A DNA stretch of 40,120 nt from assembly GCF_001308875.1 (NCBI RefSeq), contig NZ_KQ465141.1, forward strand, positions 1 to 40,120. The letters run 5' to 3'. The stretch is from Lysinibacillus sp. ZYM-1 (GTDB taxonomy: Bacteria > Bacillota > Bacilli > Bacillales_A > Planococcaceae). A program made the translations under genes and the position numbers. Each line of letters opens with the position of its first letter. The stretch's first letter is position 1. Shown in pieces: positions 17,003 through 26,114 of this stretch. The notes beneath the pieces are model-generated. The model was given only the letters and a program-made list of their open reading frames with translations. It did not search any database and had not been told where the DNA came from.

Positions 17003-17224
17003 TTAGTCTAATTTAAATTCTTCTAAGCGTAACAGCTCAATTAACGCCTGAGATCGATTCGTTACACCTAGCTTTTGAATTGTATTGGAAATGTGATTTC
17101 GCACTGTTTTTTCACTAATACCAAGCTGCTCTGCAATATCTCTCGTTGTTTTTTCAGCTAATAAAAGCGCAAATATTTCACGTTCTCGGTTTGTTAAAAG
17201 AGAACGATGATGAGAGCCATTCAT
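17003..17224 (-). CDS. gerE: Spore-coat regulator GerE
   Basis: 73-aa stand-alone LuxR-type helix-turn-helix protein (74 in Bacillus subtilis). LTNREREIFALLLAEKTTRDI and LGISEKTVRNHISNTIQKL cover the HTH. GerE acts in the mother cell late in sporulation to set coat-gene expression, and its presence shows the host is a spore former. GGAGGAGGG lies upstream of ATG. A sigma-K promoter is expected in 17225-17409, but I do not call it. Confidence 0.95.
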   Translation of the reverse strand: MNGSHHRSLLTNREREIFALLLAEKTTRDIAEQLGISEKTVRNHISNTIQKLGVTNRSQALIELLRLEEFKLD

Positions 17225-17409
17225 TCAGTTACACCCTCCTCCCCCGCACGTATTGTAACTTATGTTAAGGGGCTTGAAGCGGTGACGGCTATTTGCATGA
17301 TTATTACATGTTTCCTTAAAAATTTCGGAAATTGCTCCGACATTTTCATAAATTTTATGTAAAACATAACGCTTACCATTGTCATTTTTATATATTATAG
17401 CGTTATTCC

Positions 17410-17877
17410 TTAATGGGGGATAATTTCCAGCCTAATCAAATGAGCTCTTTCTTCTGTTGAAATCGGCACACTTTTACCTGTTTGAGGGTCCATTTGCACA
17501 ATCGTTCCACGACCTGTAAAGCAAATTTCATTTCTTTGATTTTTCGTTAGATAATGAATGTCCATCGATGAATTTCCAACTTTCGCTATCTTTGTGTAAA
17601 TTCGGAGCACGTCATCAAAGAAAACCTGCTTCACATAATCACATTGTAAATCAGCTACTATCGGTATACTCTTCACATTCTCATGTGCTACTGAAGGCAT
17701 CAAAATACCCAAATGTCGGAAATAATCAATTCTTGCTTGCTCGAAATATGTAAAGCTTACAGTATTGTTCATGTGCCCAAACATATCTGTCTCTGAAAAT
17801 CGTACACGCACCTCGCTAAAAAAGGAAAAACTCTTTTCCCACTTTTCTAAATCTTCAATATAACTTGCTTTCATCAT
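17410..17877 (-). CDS. ysmA: Acyl-CoA thioesterase, hot-dog fold (YsmA)
   Basis: 155-aa 4HBT-type thioesterase. VRFSETDMFGHMNNTVSFTYFEQARIDYF (about residues 25-53) is the hot-dog active-site helix region, with Asp in ETDMFGH and the MNN turn. Such enzymes hydrolyse acyl-CoA; the chain length is unknown. Same place as ysmA of Bacillus subtilis, between gerE and sdhB. Two adjacent ATG codons (17877, 17874) are possible starts behind AGGGATGG. Confidence 0.88.
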   Translation of the reverse strand: MMKASYIEDLEKWEKSFSFFSEVRVRFSETDMFGHMNNTVSFTYFEQARIDYFRHLGILMPSVAHENVKSIPIVADLQCDYVKQVFFDDVLRIYTKIAKVGNSSMDIHYLTKNQRNEICFTGRGTIVQMDPQTGKSVPISTEERAHLIRLEIIPH

Positions 17878-18075
17878 AACACCATCCCTATAATTTATTT
17901 GCCAGCTTTTTCAGTAAGTTATGACGGCAAATAAGTAATGAATACAAATTCATTATAAAAGAAAATGCTATACTATCATAGGAAAAACCATAATACTCTT
18001 ATTTTATTCCCAAAATCTCTTCCCTTTTAATAGTATGCAATTTCTTGCAACATGCTCACTATGTTTATATCACTA

Positions 18076-18110
18076 TAAAAAACTCCCTCACACAATGTGT
18101 AAGGGAGTTC
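18076..18110 (-). terminator. Terminator of the sdhCAB operon
   Basis: AACTCCCT (18081-18088) pairs with AGGGAGTT (18102-18109), with ACAC/GTGT extending the loop end. The minus strand continues TTTTTTATAG. Confidence 0.85.
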
Positions 18111-18123
18111 AGCTTGTCCGATA

Positions 18124-18903
18124 TTAGTCTACGTAGTGGTCAGAACCGAAGAAGTTACGGAACATTTGCACTGAAGTAGCACGGTTTAATGAAGCGATTG
18201 ATGTTGTTAAAGGAATACCTTTTGGACATGCAGCAACACAGTTTTGAGAGTTACCACAGTTCGCAAGGCCACCATCCCCCATAATAGCATTTAAACGTTG
18301 GTCTTTAATCATTGCACCAGTTGGGTGAGTGTTGAAAAGACGTACTTGTGATAATGGAGCTGGTCCGATGAATGAAGCTTTTTCAGATACGTTTGGACAT
18401 GCTTCCATACATACACCACAAGTCATACATTTAGATAATTCATAAGCCCATTGACGTTTACCTTCTGGCATACGTGGACCTTCACCTAAATCATAAGTAC
18501 CATCGATTGGTACCCATGCTTTCACTTTTTTAAGCGCGTTGAACATACGTTCACGGTCAACTTGTAAGTCACGAATAACAGGGAATGTCTTCATTGGCTC
18601 CAATTTAATTGGCTCAGTCAATTGGTCAACAAGTGTAGAACATGATTGACGTGGACGGCCATTAATGACCATTGAACATGCACCACAAACTTCTTCTAAA
18701 CAGTTCATATCCCATGATACTGGCGATGTGTTTTCACCATTTTCAGTAACAGGATTTTTTTGAATTTCCATTAAAATAGAAATTACGTTCATACCATGAC
18801 GGTAAGGCACTTGGAATTTTTGCCAGTAGCTATCGCCGCCCTGTGTATCTTGACGTAAGACTTCTACTTTAACCATTCTTCCAGTATTAGCTGAGATTTG
18901 CAT
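18124..18903 (-). CDS. sdhB: Succinate dehydrogenase iron-sulfur subunit
   Basis: 259-aa electron-transfer subunit of complex II on the cytoplasmic face of the membrane. The [2Fe-2S] ligands are C68, C73, C76 and C88 (CLEEVCGAC...C). The first ferredoxin motif is C159-C162-C165-C169 (CMTCGVCMEACP), and the second is CGNSQNCVAACPKG. The start ATG has AGGAGA 10 bases upstream and begins 5 bp after the sdhA stop. Last gene of the operon. Confidence 0.96.
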   Translation of the reverse strand: MQISANTGRMVKVEVLRQDTQGGDSYWQKFQVPYRHGMNVISILMEIQKNPVTENGENTSPVSWDMNCLEEVCGACSMVINGRPRQSCSTLVDQLTEPIKLEPMKTFPVIRDLQVDRERMFNALKKVKAWVPIDGTYDLGEGPRMPEGKRQWAYELSKCMTCGVCMEACPNVSEKASFIGPAPLSQVRLFNTHPTGAMIKDQRLNAIMGDGGLANCGNSQNCVAACPKGIPLTTSIASLNRATSVQMFRNFFGSDHYVD

Positions 18904-18908
18904 AACTT

Positions 18909-20663
18909 TTAGTCTCCTTTCGCAGAGTAGTCGCGTTTACGTGGTGGGATTAAAGAAACGTCGACTTCTTGGTACGTGATGATTGGATTACCAGTAGTTG
19001 GGTCAAACTTCGCCATTGTTGTTTTCAAGAATTGCTCGTCATCACGATTAGGGAAATCAGGTTTATAGTGCGCACCACGAGATTCATTACGTAATAATGC
19101 ACCTTTTGTCATTACTTTTGCAAGCACTAACATATTTTTAAGCTGACGTGTAAAGTGTGCGCCTTGATTACTCCATTTTTGCGTATCGTTGATGTTGATG
19201 TTACTCCAACGCTCAGTAAGGTCATCAAGTTTTTTCAATGTATCTTCAAGCTGATCATTGTAACGTACTACAGTCATTGTAGCAGTCATCATTTCACCAA
19301 GCTCTTTATGAAGTAGGTAAGCGTTTTCTGTGCCTTCCATTTTCATGATAGCTTCCCATTTAGCTTGCTCTTCTTTCACACGAGCATCATAAATGTCTTG
19401 TGAAAGATCTTCAGCGTGCTTTTTAAGGTGTTTTACATAATCTACTGCGTTTGGTCCTGCAACCATACCGCCATAGATAGCAGATAGTAATGAGTTCGCA
19501 CCAAGACGGTTTGCACCATGTTGAGAGTAATCACATTCACCTGCAGCAAATAGACCAGGAATTTCCGTCATTTGATTGTAATCAACCCATAATCCACCCA
19601 TTGAATAGTGAACTGCTGGGAAAATTTTCATTGGTAATTTACGTGGGTCATCCCCTACGAATTTTTCGTAGATTTCGATGATACCACCAAGTTTAACGTC
19701 TAATTCATGTGGATCTTTATGAGAAAGATCTAGGTATACCATGTTCTCGCCATTGATACCAAGTTTTTGATTTACACAAACATCAAAAATTTCACGTGTT
19801 GCAATATCACGTGGTACTAAGTTACCATAAGCTGGGTATTTTTCTTCTAAGAAGTACCAAGGTTTACCGTCTTTATATGTCCAAATACGACCACCTTCAC
19901 CACGAGCTGATTCTGACATTAAACGGTTTTTGTCATCTCCAGGAATCGCTGTTGGGTGAATTTGAATGAACTCACCATTCGCATATGAAGCACCTTGTTG
20001 GTAAACGATAGAAGCAGCAGAACCTGTGTTAATAACAGAGTTTGTTGTTTTACCAAAAATAATACCAGGGCCACCAGTCGCCATAATAACAGCGTCTGCA
20101 CGGAATGATTTAATTTCTTCTGTACGCATATCTTGTGCTACGATACCACGGCAAACGCCGTCTTCATCGATAATAACACCAAGGAATTCCCAGTGTTCAT
20201 ATTTATTTACTAATCCAGCTACTTCATGAGAACGAACTTGCTCATCAAGCGCATATAGTAATTGTTGACCAGTTGTTGCACCAGAGAAAGCTGTACGGTG
20301 CATTAAAGTACCGCCAAAACGACGGAAATCTAATAATCCTTCTGGTGTACGGTTGAACATAACACCCATACGGTCCATTAAATGGATAATGCCAGGTGCT
20401 GCATCACACATACCTTTAACCGGTGGCTGGTTCGCTAAGAAGTCCCCACCGTATACTGTATCATCAAAGTGGATCCATGGAGAATCCCCTTCACCTTTAG
20501 TATTTACCGCACCATTAATTCCGCCTTGCGCACAAACAGAGTGTGAGCGTTTTACAGGAACTAATGAGAATAAATCAACTTCAGTACCAACTTCAGCTGC
20601 TTTAATCGTTGCCATCAGACCGGCAAGACCACCGCCGACAACAATTATTTTGCTTTTCGCCAT
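18909..20663 (-). CDS. sdhA: Succinate dehydrogenase flavoprotein subunit
   Basis: 584-aa catalytic subunit oxidising succinate to fumarate in the TCA cycle. FAD-binding IIVVGGGLAG (6-15); the covalent FAD histidine is H41 in RSHSVCAQGG. The substrate-capping region (HPTAIPGDDKNRLMSESARGEGG) and FPAVHYSMGGLWVD are present. Length matches the Bacillus subtilis enzyme. GAGGAG precedes ATG. Confidence 0.97.
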   Translation of the reverse strand: MAKSKIIVVGGGLAGLMATIKAAEVGTEVDLFSLVPVKRSHSVCAQGGINGAVNTKGEGDSPWIHFDDTVYGGDFLANQPPVKGMCDAAPGIIHLMDRMGVMFNRTPEGLLDFRRFGGTLMHRTAFSGATTGQQLLYALDEQVRSHEVAGLVNKYEHWEFLGVIIDEDGVCRGIVAQDMRTEEIKSFRADAVIMATGGPGIIFGKTTNSVINTGSAASIVYQQGASYANGEFIQIHPTAIPGDDKNRLMSESARGEGGRIWTYKDGKPWYFLEEKYPAYGNLVPRDIATREIFDVCVNQKLGINGENMVYLDLSHKDPHELDVKLGGIIEIYEKFVGDDPRKLPMKIFPAVHYSMGGLWVDYNQMTEIPGLFAAGECDYSQHGANRLGANSLLSAIYGGMVAGPNAVDYVKHLKKHAEDLSQDIYDARVKEEQAKWEAIMKMEGTENAYLLHKELGEMMTATMTVVRYNDQLEDTLKKLDDLTERWSNININDTQKWSNQGAHFTRQLKNMLVLAKVMTKGALLRNESRGAHYKPDFPNRDDEQFLKTTMAKFDPTTGNPIITYQEVDVSLIPPRKRDYSAKGD

Positions 20664-20729
20664 GATTATTTCTCACTCCTCTTAAAAAATTGCATTGATT
20701 GCATATGCTCTATCGCAGCTTCTATTGAA

Positions 20730-21338
20730 TTATGCGAAAGCTAAAATAGCAGCAATACCAACTACACTTAGAATTACGAAAATGATGTTTGTTACGTAAG
20801 TAGCAATCTTTTGAGCCTGAGGAGATTGTGTAATACCCCAGCTTACTAGGAATGCCCATAAACCGTTAGATAAGTGGAAAGTTGCTGATAAAATACCAAC
20901 AATGTAGAATCCAAGCATGAATGGATTAGCAACGATATTCGCCATCATGTCGTAATCAACGTGTGTACCAAGCGCTTTTTGAATACGAGTTTGGAAAATA
21001 TGCCATGCAATGAAAATCACTAGGAATACACCTGTGAAACGTTGTAATGAGAACATCCAGTTACGGTAAGTGCTGAAACGTCCTGTGTTTGGTGTAGCAG
21101 TGAATGCAATGTAGACACCATAGAATGCGTGGAACATCAATGGAATATAGATGACAATCCATTCAACTAGGATAAGGAATGGAATCTTTTCCATTACTGC
21201 GGTAGCATCGTTATAACTTTCTGCCCCGCCTGTTGCTGTAAAGTTAATGAACAGGTGCATCGTTAAAAACAGACCTACTGGTATGATCCCAAGTAGAGAA
21301 TGTAAGCGACGCCATAAAAACTCTCGATCTTTCGACAA
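20730..21338 (-). CDS. sdhC: Succinate dehydrogenase cytochrome b558 subunit
   Basis: 202-aa membrane anchor with five predicted helices carrying two b-type haems and the menaquinone site. Haem-ligand histidines lie in LHSLLGIIPVG, MHLFINF, MFHAFYG, AWHIFQTR and FHLSNGLWAF. The start is TTG at 21338 behind GGGGGG; no ATG fits. First gene of sdhCAB, with a predicted promoter at 21434-21462. Confidence 0.94.
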   Translation of the reverse strand: MSKDREFLWRRLHSLLGIIPVGLFLTMHLFINFTATGGAESYNDATAVMEKIPFLILVEWIVIYIPLMFHAFYGVYIAFTATPNTGRFSTYRNWMFSLQRFTGVFLVIFIAWHIFQTRIQKALGTHVDYDMMANIVANPFMLGFYIVGILSATFHLSNGLWAFLVSWGITQSPQAQKIATYVTNIIFVILSVVGIAAILAFA

Positions 21339-21433
21339 GACTGTTACCCCCCTTAGTACTTAAAATAGCACAACAAAAGAAGTCATCATTTTGTAAATGA
21401 TACTCCATTGACTGTGTATTTCATCATGGTACA

Positions 21434-21462
21434 ATATTATGACATGTTTATTGTACTCTCAA
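21434..21462 (-). promoter_or_regulatory. Predicted sdh operon promoter
   Basis: Minus strand TTGAGA (21457-21462), 17 bp, TAATAT (21434-21439). This leaves an untranslated leader of about 90 bases before the TTG start of sdhC. No clear operator is seen. Confidence 0.55.
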
Positions 21463-21610
21463 GAGCTACGAGCGTCAAGGCAACTCAGAGTTTTTCATAG
21501 AGCTTATTAAAGAACTAATCTAGTACATGATGCGTCGTTTTTTCTCGAAAAATCTACCATTACTTTATTAACGTTAAATTATAAGAAAATTCTAAGAAAG
21601 AAGGATAACA

Positions 21611-22045
21611 ATGTTAAACACTCCATCTCCTACAATCTCATCATTTGGCTATGAGATCATTCGCGATCATATTCTATCTTCTATACTTGGTAAACACGAG
21701 GATGATGTCCTTTATTGGGCAGGTAAAGAGCTTGCACGCAAGTTTCCATGTAAAAGTCAAGACGAACTTATCGCATTTTTCGCAGATGCCTGTTGGGGTA
21801 CATTAGAGTTAATGAAAGAATCGAAGGATGGACGCACTTTCCAGTTGACAAACGATCCTGAAATCTTGCAAATCAAACAACGTAGCTTCAGACTTGAGGC
21901 AGGATTTATAGCTGAACAGATTCAGCTAGCTAAAGGCTATCTGACAGAATGTTATGATGAAAAACGTGAAAAGCAACACTTCGTGATGTTTACAGTAAAA
22001 TGGGACGTGAAGGAACGTATTATGCATACAGTCCCAACAGAGTAA
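21611..22045 (+). CDS. yslB: YslB family protein (DUF2507)
   Basis: 144-aa soluble protein of the V4R-like DUF2507 family: ISSFGYEIIRDHILSSILGKHEDDVLYWAGKELARKF, then FRLEAGFIAEQIQLAKGY. Function unknown. Located between sdhC (divergent) and lysC (convergent), as in Bacillus subtilis. AGAAGGA is 6 bases before ATG, and a strong terminator follows. Confidence 0.9.
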   Translation: MLNTPSPTISSFGYEIIRDHILSSILGKHEDDVLYWAGKELARKFPCKSQDELIAFFADACWGTLELMKESKDGRTFQLTNDPEILQIKQRSFRLEAGFIAEQIQLAKGYLTECYDEKREKQHFVMFTVKWDVKERIMHTVPTE

Positions 22046-22049
22046 CGAA

Positions 22050-22095
22050 AAGGATTGTCTCCCAGTTAAGCGGGATGACAATCCTTCTTATTTTT
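22050..22095 (+). terminator. Terminator of yslB
   Basis: AAGGATTGTC (22050-22059) pairs perfectly with GACAATCCTT (22077-22086), then CTTATTTTT. Confidence 0.85.
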
Positions 22096-22140
22096 CCCTT
22101 TCATTTCGGGCTATTACAAAAAATGCTTTTTCTTCTATTA

Positions 22141-22632
22141 TTATATATAAAGTGCATGCTCTAAATTAAACTCATCATGCAACGCATTTGCTGCACGAAT
22201 CATTTCATCCTGTGGCACTACAACAGACACTTTGATTTCCGAAGTGCTGACCATCTTCACAGGGATATGTTCACGACGTAATCGATCAAACATGCGAGCA
22301 GCGACACCAGGGTTGGAGGCCATGCCCGAACCAACAATAGAAACTTTCGCTAATCCAATTTCAAAATCAGCAAAGCTAAAACCAAGTGATAATTTACTAT
22401 CCTCTAAAACACGTAATGCTTCCCCGAATTCTTCTTTCAAAATCGAAAAAGATACGGTTGGTTTTAGGCCATCAATGATCGCTTGTACAATAATATCGAC
22501 ATTAATACGATTTTCAGCAAGAGTTGTAAACATATCGGCTAATGAAGCATCGGAATAAGCATCATACCCAACGGTTAAACGAATGACATCTGATTCAAAG
22601 GCAACACCACGGACTACTAAATTTTTCTCCAT
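22141..22632 (-). CDS. lysC: Internal start: aspartokinase beta subunit
   Basis: ATG at 22632 (MEKNLVVRGVAFES, 163 aa, in frame with lysC) has a perfect AAGGAGG 8 bases upstream, although it lies inside the gene. Bacillus subtilis aspartokinase II makes its beta subunit from an equivalent in-frame start; the product is the two ACT domains alone. The conserved site supports the same alpha2-beta2 arrangement here. Confidence 0.75.
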   Translation of the reverse strand: MEKNLVVRGVAFESDVIRLTVGYDAYSDASLADMFTTLAENRINVDIIVQAIIDGLKPTVSFSILKEEFGEALRVLEDSKLSLGFSFADFEIGLAKVSIVGSGMASNPGVAARMFDRLRREHIPVKMVSTSEIKVSVVVPQDEMIRAANALHDEFNLEHALYI

Positions 22633-23367
22633 CTCCACTTCCTCCTTCAATAAAGTACCTACCGACTCTACTAAACTAGAGCGAATGATAACTGGCATTT
22701 GAAACTTCTTAGCTAACTCCACTGCACGTGGATGTATGACATGTGACCCTAAATGAGAAAGCTCCAACATTTCATCATAGGAAATTTCCTGGAGCTTTTT
22801 TGCCTTTGCAACAAAGCGTGGATCTGCTGTATAAACACCGTCAACATTCGTGTATATGTCCGTTCGCTCAGCATCTAATGCTACTGCAAGCGCTACTGCC
22901 GTCGTTTCAGTTCCACCTTTCCCAAGTGTTGTTATATTTTGCCCATTGTCAATGCCTTGATCTCCAGCAATGACTACAATTTGTCCTTGTACAAAATGTT
23001 CTTCGATACGACTGATATCGATATGATCTATTCGAGCATGACTATACATACAATCGGTGTAAATGCCAGCTTGCCATCCTGTTAGTGACACCGCGTTATA
23101 GCCCGCTTCCTGTATTGCAATCGCAAACACGGAGCTCGATAACTGAGAGCAGGAAGACACGACTGCATCTAATTCACGCTTTGATATATCGTCCGTGAGA
23201 TTATGCACGTTCATTTTCACATCTTGTACCGTTTGTCTCATTGCTGCAACTACCACTACCACATCAAAACCTCTATCTTTTTCAGCAATAGCTTTTCGAG
23301 CAGCCTCTTGAATTTGTTCGGTTGATGCTAATGCAACTCCTCCAAATTTCATCACTATTCTAGTCAT
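22141..23367 (-). CDS. lysC: Aspartokinase (lysine-sensitive, LysC type)
   Basis: 408-aa aspartate kinase, first step to lysine, threonine, methionine and diaminopimelate. N-terminal kinase domain with MKFGGVALAS and TLGKGGTETTAVALA; two C-terminal ACT domains that bind the feedback amino acid. Length equals Bacillus subtilis aspartokinase II. An internal start for the beta subunit is preserved. Expression is controlled by a lysine riboswitch upstream. GGAAAGGAG lies before ATG. Confidence 0.95.
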   Translation of the reverse strand: MTRIVMKFGGVALASTEQIQEAARKAIAEKDRGFDVVVVVAAMRQTVQDVKMNVHNLTDDISKRELDAVVSSCSQLSSSVFAIAIQEAGYNAVSLTGWQAGIYTDCMYSHARIDHIDISRIEEHFVQGQIVVIAGDQGIDNGQNITTLGKGGTETTAVALAVALDAERTDIYTNVDGVYTADPRFVAKAKKLQEISYDEMLELSHLGSHVIHPRAVELAKKFQMPVIIRSSLVESVGTLLKEEVEMEKNLVVRGVAFESDVIRLTVGYDAYSDASLADMFTTLAENRINVDIIVQAIIDGLKPTVSFSILKEEFGEALRVLEDSKLSLGFSFADFEIGLAKVSIVGSGMASNPGVAARMFDRLRREHIPVKMVSTSEIKVSVVVPQDEMIRAANALHDEFNLEHALYI

Positions 23368-23432
23368 TTCTTTCGTACTCCTTTCCAGTCATGTATTTCA
23401 CCTAATGTGAGGTGTAAACAGTCTCTAGAAAA

Positions 23433-23682
23433 CTAAAAAAAGCAGCCTTCACAAAACGTGAAAGCTGCCTATTACATGTACAATAATCGAAACTTGCGCA
23501 TGTGTGATAGCTCTCCGAAACGTTCAGAATCGACAGTCTTACATTTCTTAAATGCAAAACCAGCACAACAGCGGAAACAACAATGCTGTACTTCGGCAAG
23601 CTCCCCTTTCACACAATGTCTCAGGATTTGTTCATCCTCTATTGCGTTACTTTTGAATCTTGCACCTCTATCATCACCTTAA
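23433..23682 (-). promoter_or_regulatory. Lysine riboswitch (L box) with terminator
   Basis: Reading the minus strand from 23682: AAGGTGATGATAGAGGTGC, GAGGATGA, AAAGGGGAGCTTGCCGAAG and GGAGAGCTATCACAC occur in the order of the L-box aptamer. A strong hairpin (AGCAGCCTTCAC with GTGAAAGCTGCCT, 23441-23470) and seven T follow. Bound lysine should favour this terminator and switch off lysC. Confidence 0.93.
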
Positions 23683-23772
23683 AAGTGAATGTATTAAGTT
23701 TGTTTCGCCCTTGCATACACAAGTAGGCTGTTAACATTGGACAACAATGTTATTTATAACCTTAGCATATGT

Positions 23773-25563
23773 CTATTCCTTTGACAATGACTCCTGCTGA
23801 AAATAGGCATAAATAAGGCTCGCTAATTTTGTAGGCATTCCGGCTTCTTGTAAAGCTAGCTCACTAGCTTCGCGTATTTTCTTAACAGAGCCAAAGTGTT
23901 TAAGTAACTGTTGTTTTCGTTTGGGACCGACACCCTCAATTTGATCCAGCACAGATTGAATGGCATGCTTCTCATGTTGTTGGCGCAGGAATGTAATCGC
24001 AAAACGATGGACTTCATCTTGAATTCGTTGTAACAAATAAAAACCATCACTTGTCCGTTTTAAGGCAATAACTTCAGGCGGATCGCCAAATAAGAGCTGA
24101 GATGTATTATGTTTGTCATCCTTTGCTAAACCAGCTATTGGTATGACCAGTCCGAGCTCATCTTCTAATACTTCACGCGCTACTTCCATTTGCCCCTTAC
24201 CACCATCAATCAGGACAAGATCTGGTAGCGGCAGTCCTTCCTTCAAAACACGCGTATAGCGTCGGCGGATTACCTCTTGCATAGCACCATAATCATCATG
24301 CTTAGCTGCTGTACGGGTTTTATATTTGCGATATTCCTTTTTGGCGGGCTTGCCATCAATGAAAACAACCATTGCTGATACCGCGTCCGTTCCATGCATA
24401 TGACTATTATCAAAAGCTTCAATTCGTAATGGTGACGAAATGCCCAATGCATCACCAAGTGCCTCACAAGCACCTATAGTACGTTCTTCCTGTCGTTCTA
24501 TGAGCTGGAATTTAGCTGCCACTGCAATCTCAGCATTTTTCGTCGCTAAATCCACCAACTCCTTTTTTTGGCCTCTTTTTGGTGTGAGTACTTTAATGCC
24601 TAGCAATTCCGTTAAAATGGCACCATCAATTGTTTGCGGAATAAAAACTTCTTTCGGCTTAATATGTTCTGGTTTTTCATAAAACCGTCCAACAAATGTT
24701 AAAAACTCTTCCTCTGCGTCTTGATAGATCGGGAAAATAGAAACGTCACGTTCTATAAGTTTACCCTGCCGAACAAAGAAAACCTGAACACACATCCACC
24801 CCTTTTCCACGGCATACCCAAAGACATCGCGGTTAGTTGTATCACTTGATACTATTTTTTGCTTCTGCATGACCGTATCAATGTGGGCAATTTGATCACG
24901 AAACTCCTTTGCACGTTCAAACTCCAAGTTTTCGGCAGCCGCAAGCATTTTTACTTCAAGCTCCTTTTTGACTGCCTCAACACCACCATTAAGAAACTTC
25001 GTCATATCCTCAATCATTTCTTGATAAACGTGACCCTCAATTTCTTTAACACAAGGTGCTATGCATTGACCCATGTGATAATACAAGCAAACTTTAGAAG
25101 GTAGTTGTACACATTTTCGTAGTGGATATAAGCGGTCCAGCAGCTTTTTCGTTTCACTTGCCGCATAGGCATTGGGATACGGTCCAAAATATTTAGCCTT
25201 ATCTTTTTTTACTTTACGTGTCGTAATAAGACGAGGATGTTTTTCATTCGTAATTTTTAAATATGGATATGTCTTATCATCTGTCAACATGACATTGTAT
25301 TTTGGGTCATGCAGTTTAATAAGATTCAGCTCTAAAATAAGTGCTTCAATATTAGATGATGTCACGATATACTCAAAATCTTCTATTTCGCTTACAAGTC
25401 GTTGCGTTTTACCTTCATGTGTTCCAGTAAAGTAAGAACGCACTCGATTTTTCAGTACTTTCGCTTTACCGACATAAATGATGGTTCCCTGTCGATCCTT
25501 CATCAAATAGCAGCCAGGCTGATCTGGTAGAATATCAAGTTTACGTTTGATTAAATCGTTCAT
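23773..25563 (-). CDS. uvrC: Excinuclease ABC subunit C
   Basis: 596-aa endonuclease making both incisions in nucleotide excision repair. N-terminal GIY-YIG domain ([25 protein letters not shown]), a CxxYHxGxCxxPC cysteine motif ([13 protein letters not shown]), a UVR domain near residue 200 ([15 protein letters not shown]), a C-terminal RNase H-like nuclease domain ([17 protein letters not shown]) and two helix-hairpin-helix motifs ([18 protein letters not shown]). Full length. No LexA box is seen in its short upstream gap (25564-25681). Confidence 0.96.
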   Translation of the reverse strand: MNDLIKRKLDILPDQPGCYLMKDRQGTIIYVGKAKVLKNRVRSYFTGTHEGKTQRLVSEIEDFEYIVTSSNIEALILELNLIKLHDPKYNVMLTDDKTYPYLKITNEKHPRLITTRKVKKDKAKYFGPYPNAYAASETKKLLDRLYPLRKCVQLPSKVCLYYHMGQCIAPCVKEIEGHVYQEMIEDMTKFLNGGVEAVKKELEVKMLAAAENLEFERAKEFRDQIAHIDTVMQKQKIVSSDTTNRDVFGYAVEKGWMCVQVFFVRQGKLIERDVSIFPIYQDAEEEFLTFVGRFYEKPEHIKPKEVFIPQTIDGAILTELLGIKVLTPKRGQKKELVDLATKNAEIAVAAKFQLIERQEERTIGACEALGDALGISSPLRIEAFDNSHMHGTDAVSAMVVFIDGKPAKKEYRKYKTRTAAKHDDYGAMQEVIRRRYTRVLKEGLPLPDLVLIDGGKGQMEVAREVLEDELGLVIPIAGLAKDDKHNTSQLLFGDPPEVIALKRTSDGFYLLQRIQDEVHRFAITFLRQQHEKHAIQSVLDQIEGVGPKRKQQLLKHFGSVKKIREASELALQEAGMPTKLASLIYAYFQQESLSKE

Positions 25564-25629
25564 TACCTACCTGCCCCCTACGTAAAATTCCCTTCAATGA
25601 ATCTTTTATTTTTCTTTTATTATATAACG

Positions 25630-25667
25630 AAAAAAAGCCGAACACATCAATTGATGGCTCGGCTTTT
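25630..25667 (-). terminator. Terminator after trxA
   Basis: AAAGCCGA and TCGGCTTT pair around an inner CATCA-ATTG-ATG hairpin. The minus strand continues TTTTTTCG. It lies just after the trxA stop, so uvrC is transcribed separately. Confidence 0.85.
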
Positions 25668-25681
25668 GTGAACTTCATTCA

Positions 25682-25993
25682 TTACGCATGTTTTGCGATA
25701 AATGCTTCTAAAGCTTCTTTAGGTTGGAAACCTACAGTTTTGTCAACTAATTCTCCATCTTTAAATAATAATAATGATGGGATTGACATGATTTGGTACT
25801 CAGCAGCAGTACCTTGGTTGTTGTCTACGTCAACTTTTACAATTTTAGCCGCACTACCTGCAGCGTCCATTTCTTCAAGAACTGGCCCAATCATTTTACA
25901 AGGTCCGCACCAAGCAGCCCAAAAGTCTACTAGTACTAACCCTTCTTTAATATCGTTGTGGAACGTAGCATCTGTTGCATGTACAATTGCCAT
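25682..25993 (-). CDS. trxA: Thioredoxin
   Basis: 103-aa cytosolic disulfide reductase. The active site is WCGPC at 28-32 (C29, C32), and the cis-Pro region MSIPSLLLFKDGE is present, so it is a canonical TrxA of full length. AAGGAGG lies 7 bases before ATG. A single-gene unit with its own promoter and terminator. Confidence 0.97.
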   Translation of the reverse strand: MAIVHATDATFHNDIKEGLVLVDFWAAWCGPCKMIGPVLEEMDAAGSAAKIVKVDVDNNQGTAAEYQIMSIPSLLLFKDGELVDKTVGFQPKEALEAFIAKHA

Positions 25994-26025
25994 TTGAAAT
26001 CCTCCTTAAACTTACTATGTTTGTA

Positions 26026-26034
26026 GTATAGCAT
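26026..26034 (-). promoter_or_regulatory. Extended -10 of trxA
   Basis: Minus strand TGCTATACT: TATACT (26026-26031) preceded by TG one base upstream. No good -35 at 17 bp, as usual for extended -10 promoters. Confidence 0.5.
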
Positions 26035-26114
26035 GGATAAATTCACTTGAGCGAACAATCTGCCTGCAATGTATTTTTTATGAAAAACCGTGTCGAAAAA
26101 TTAAACGACGTCGA

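Noticed and set aside
23402..23682. Two ORFs of 65-74 codons upstream of lysC
   Set aside because: They are shadows of the lysine riboswitch; the conserved L-box elements and terminator explain the sequence.
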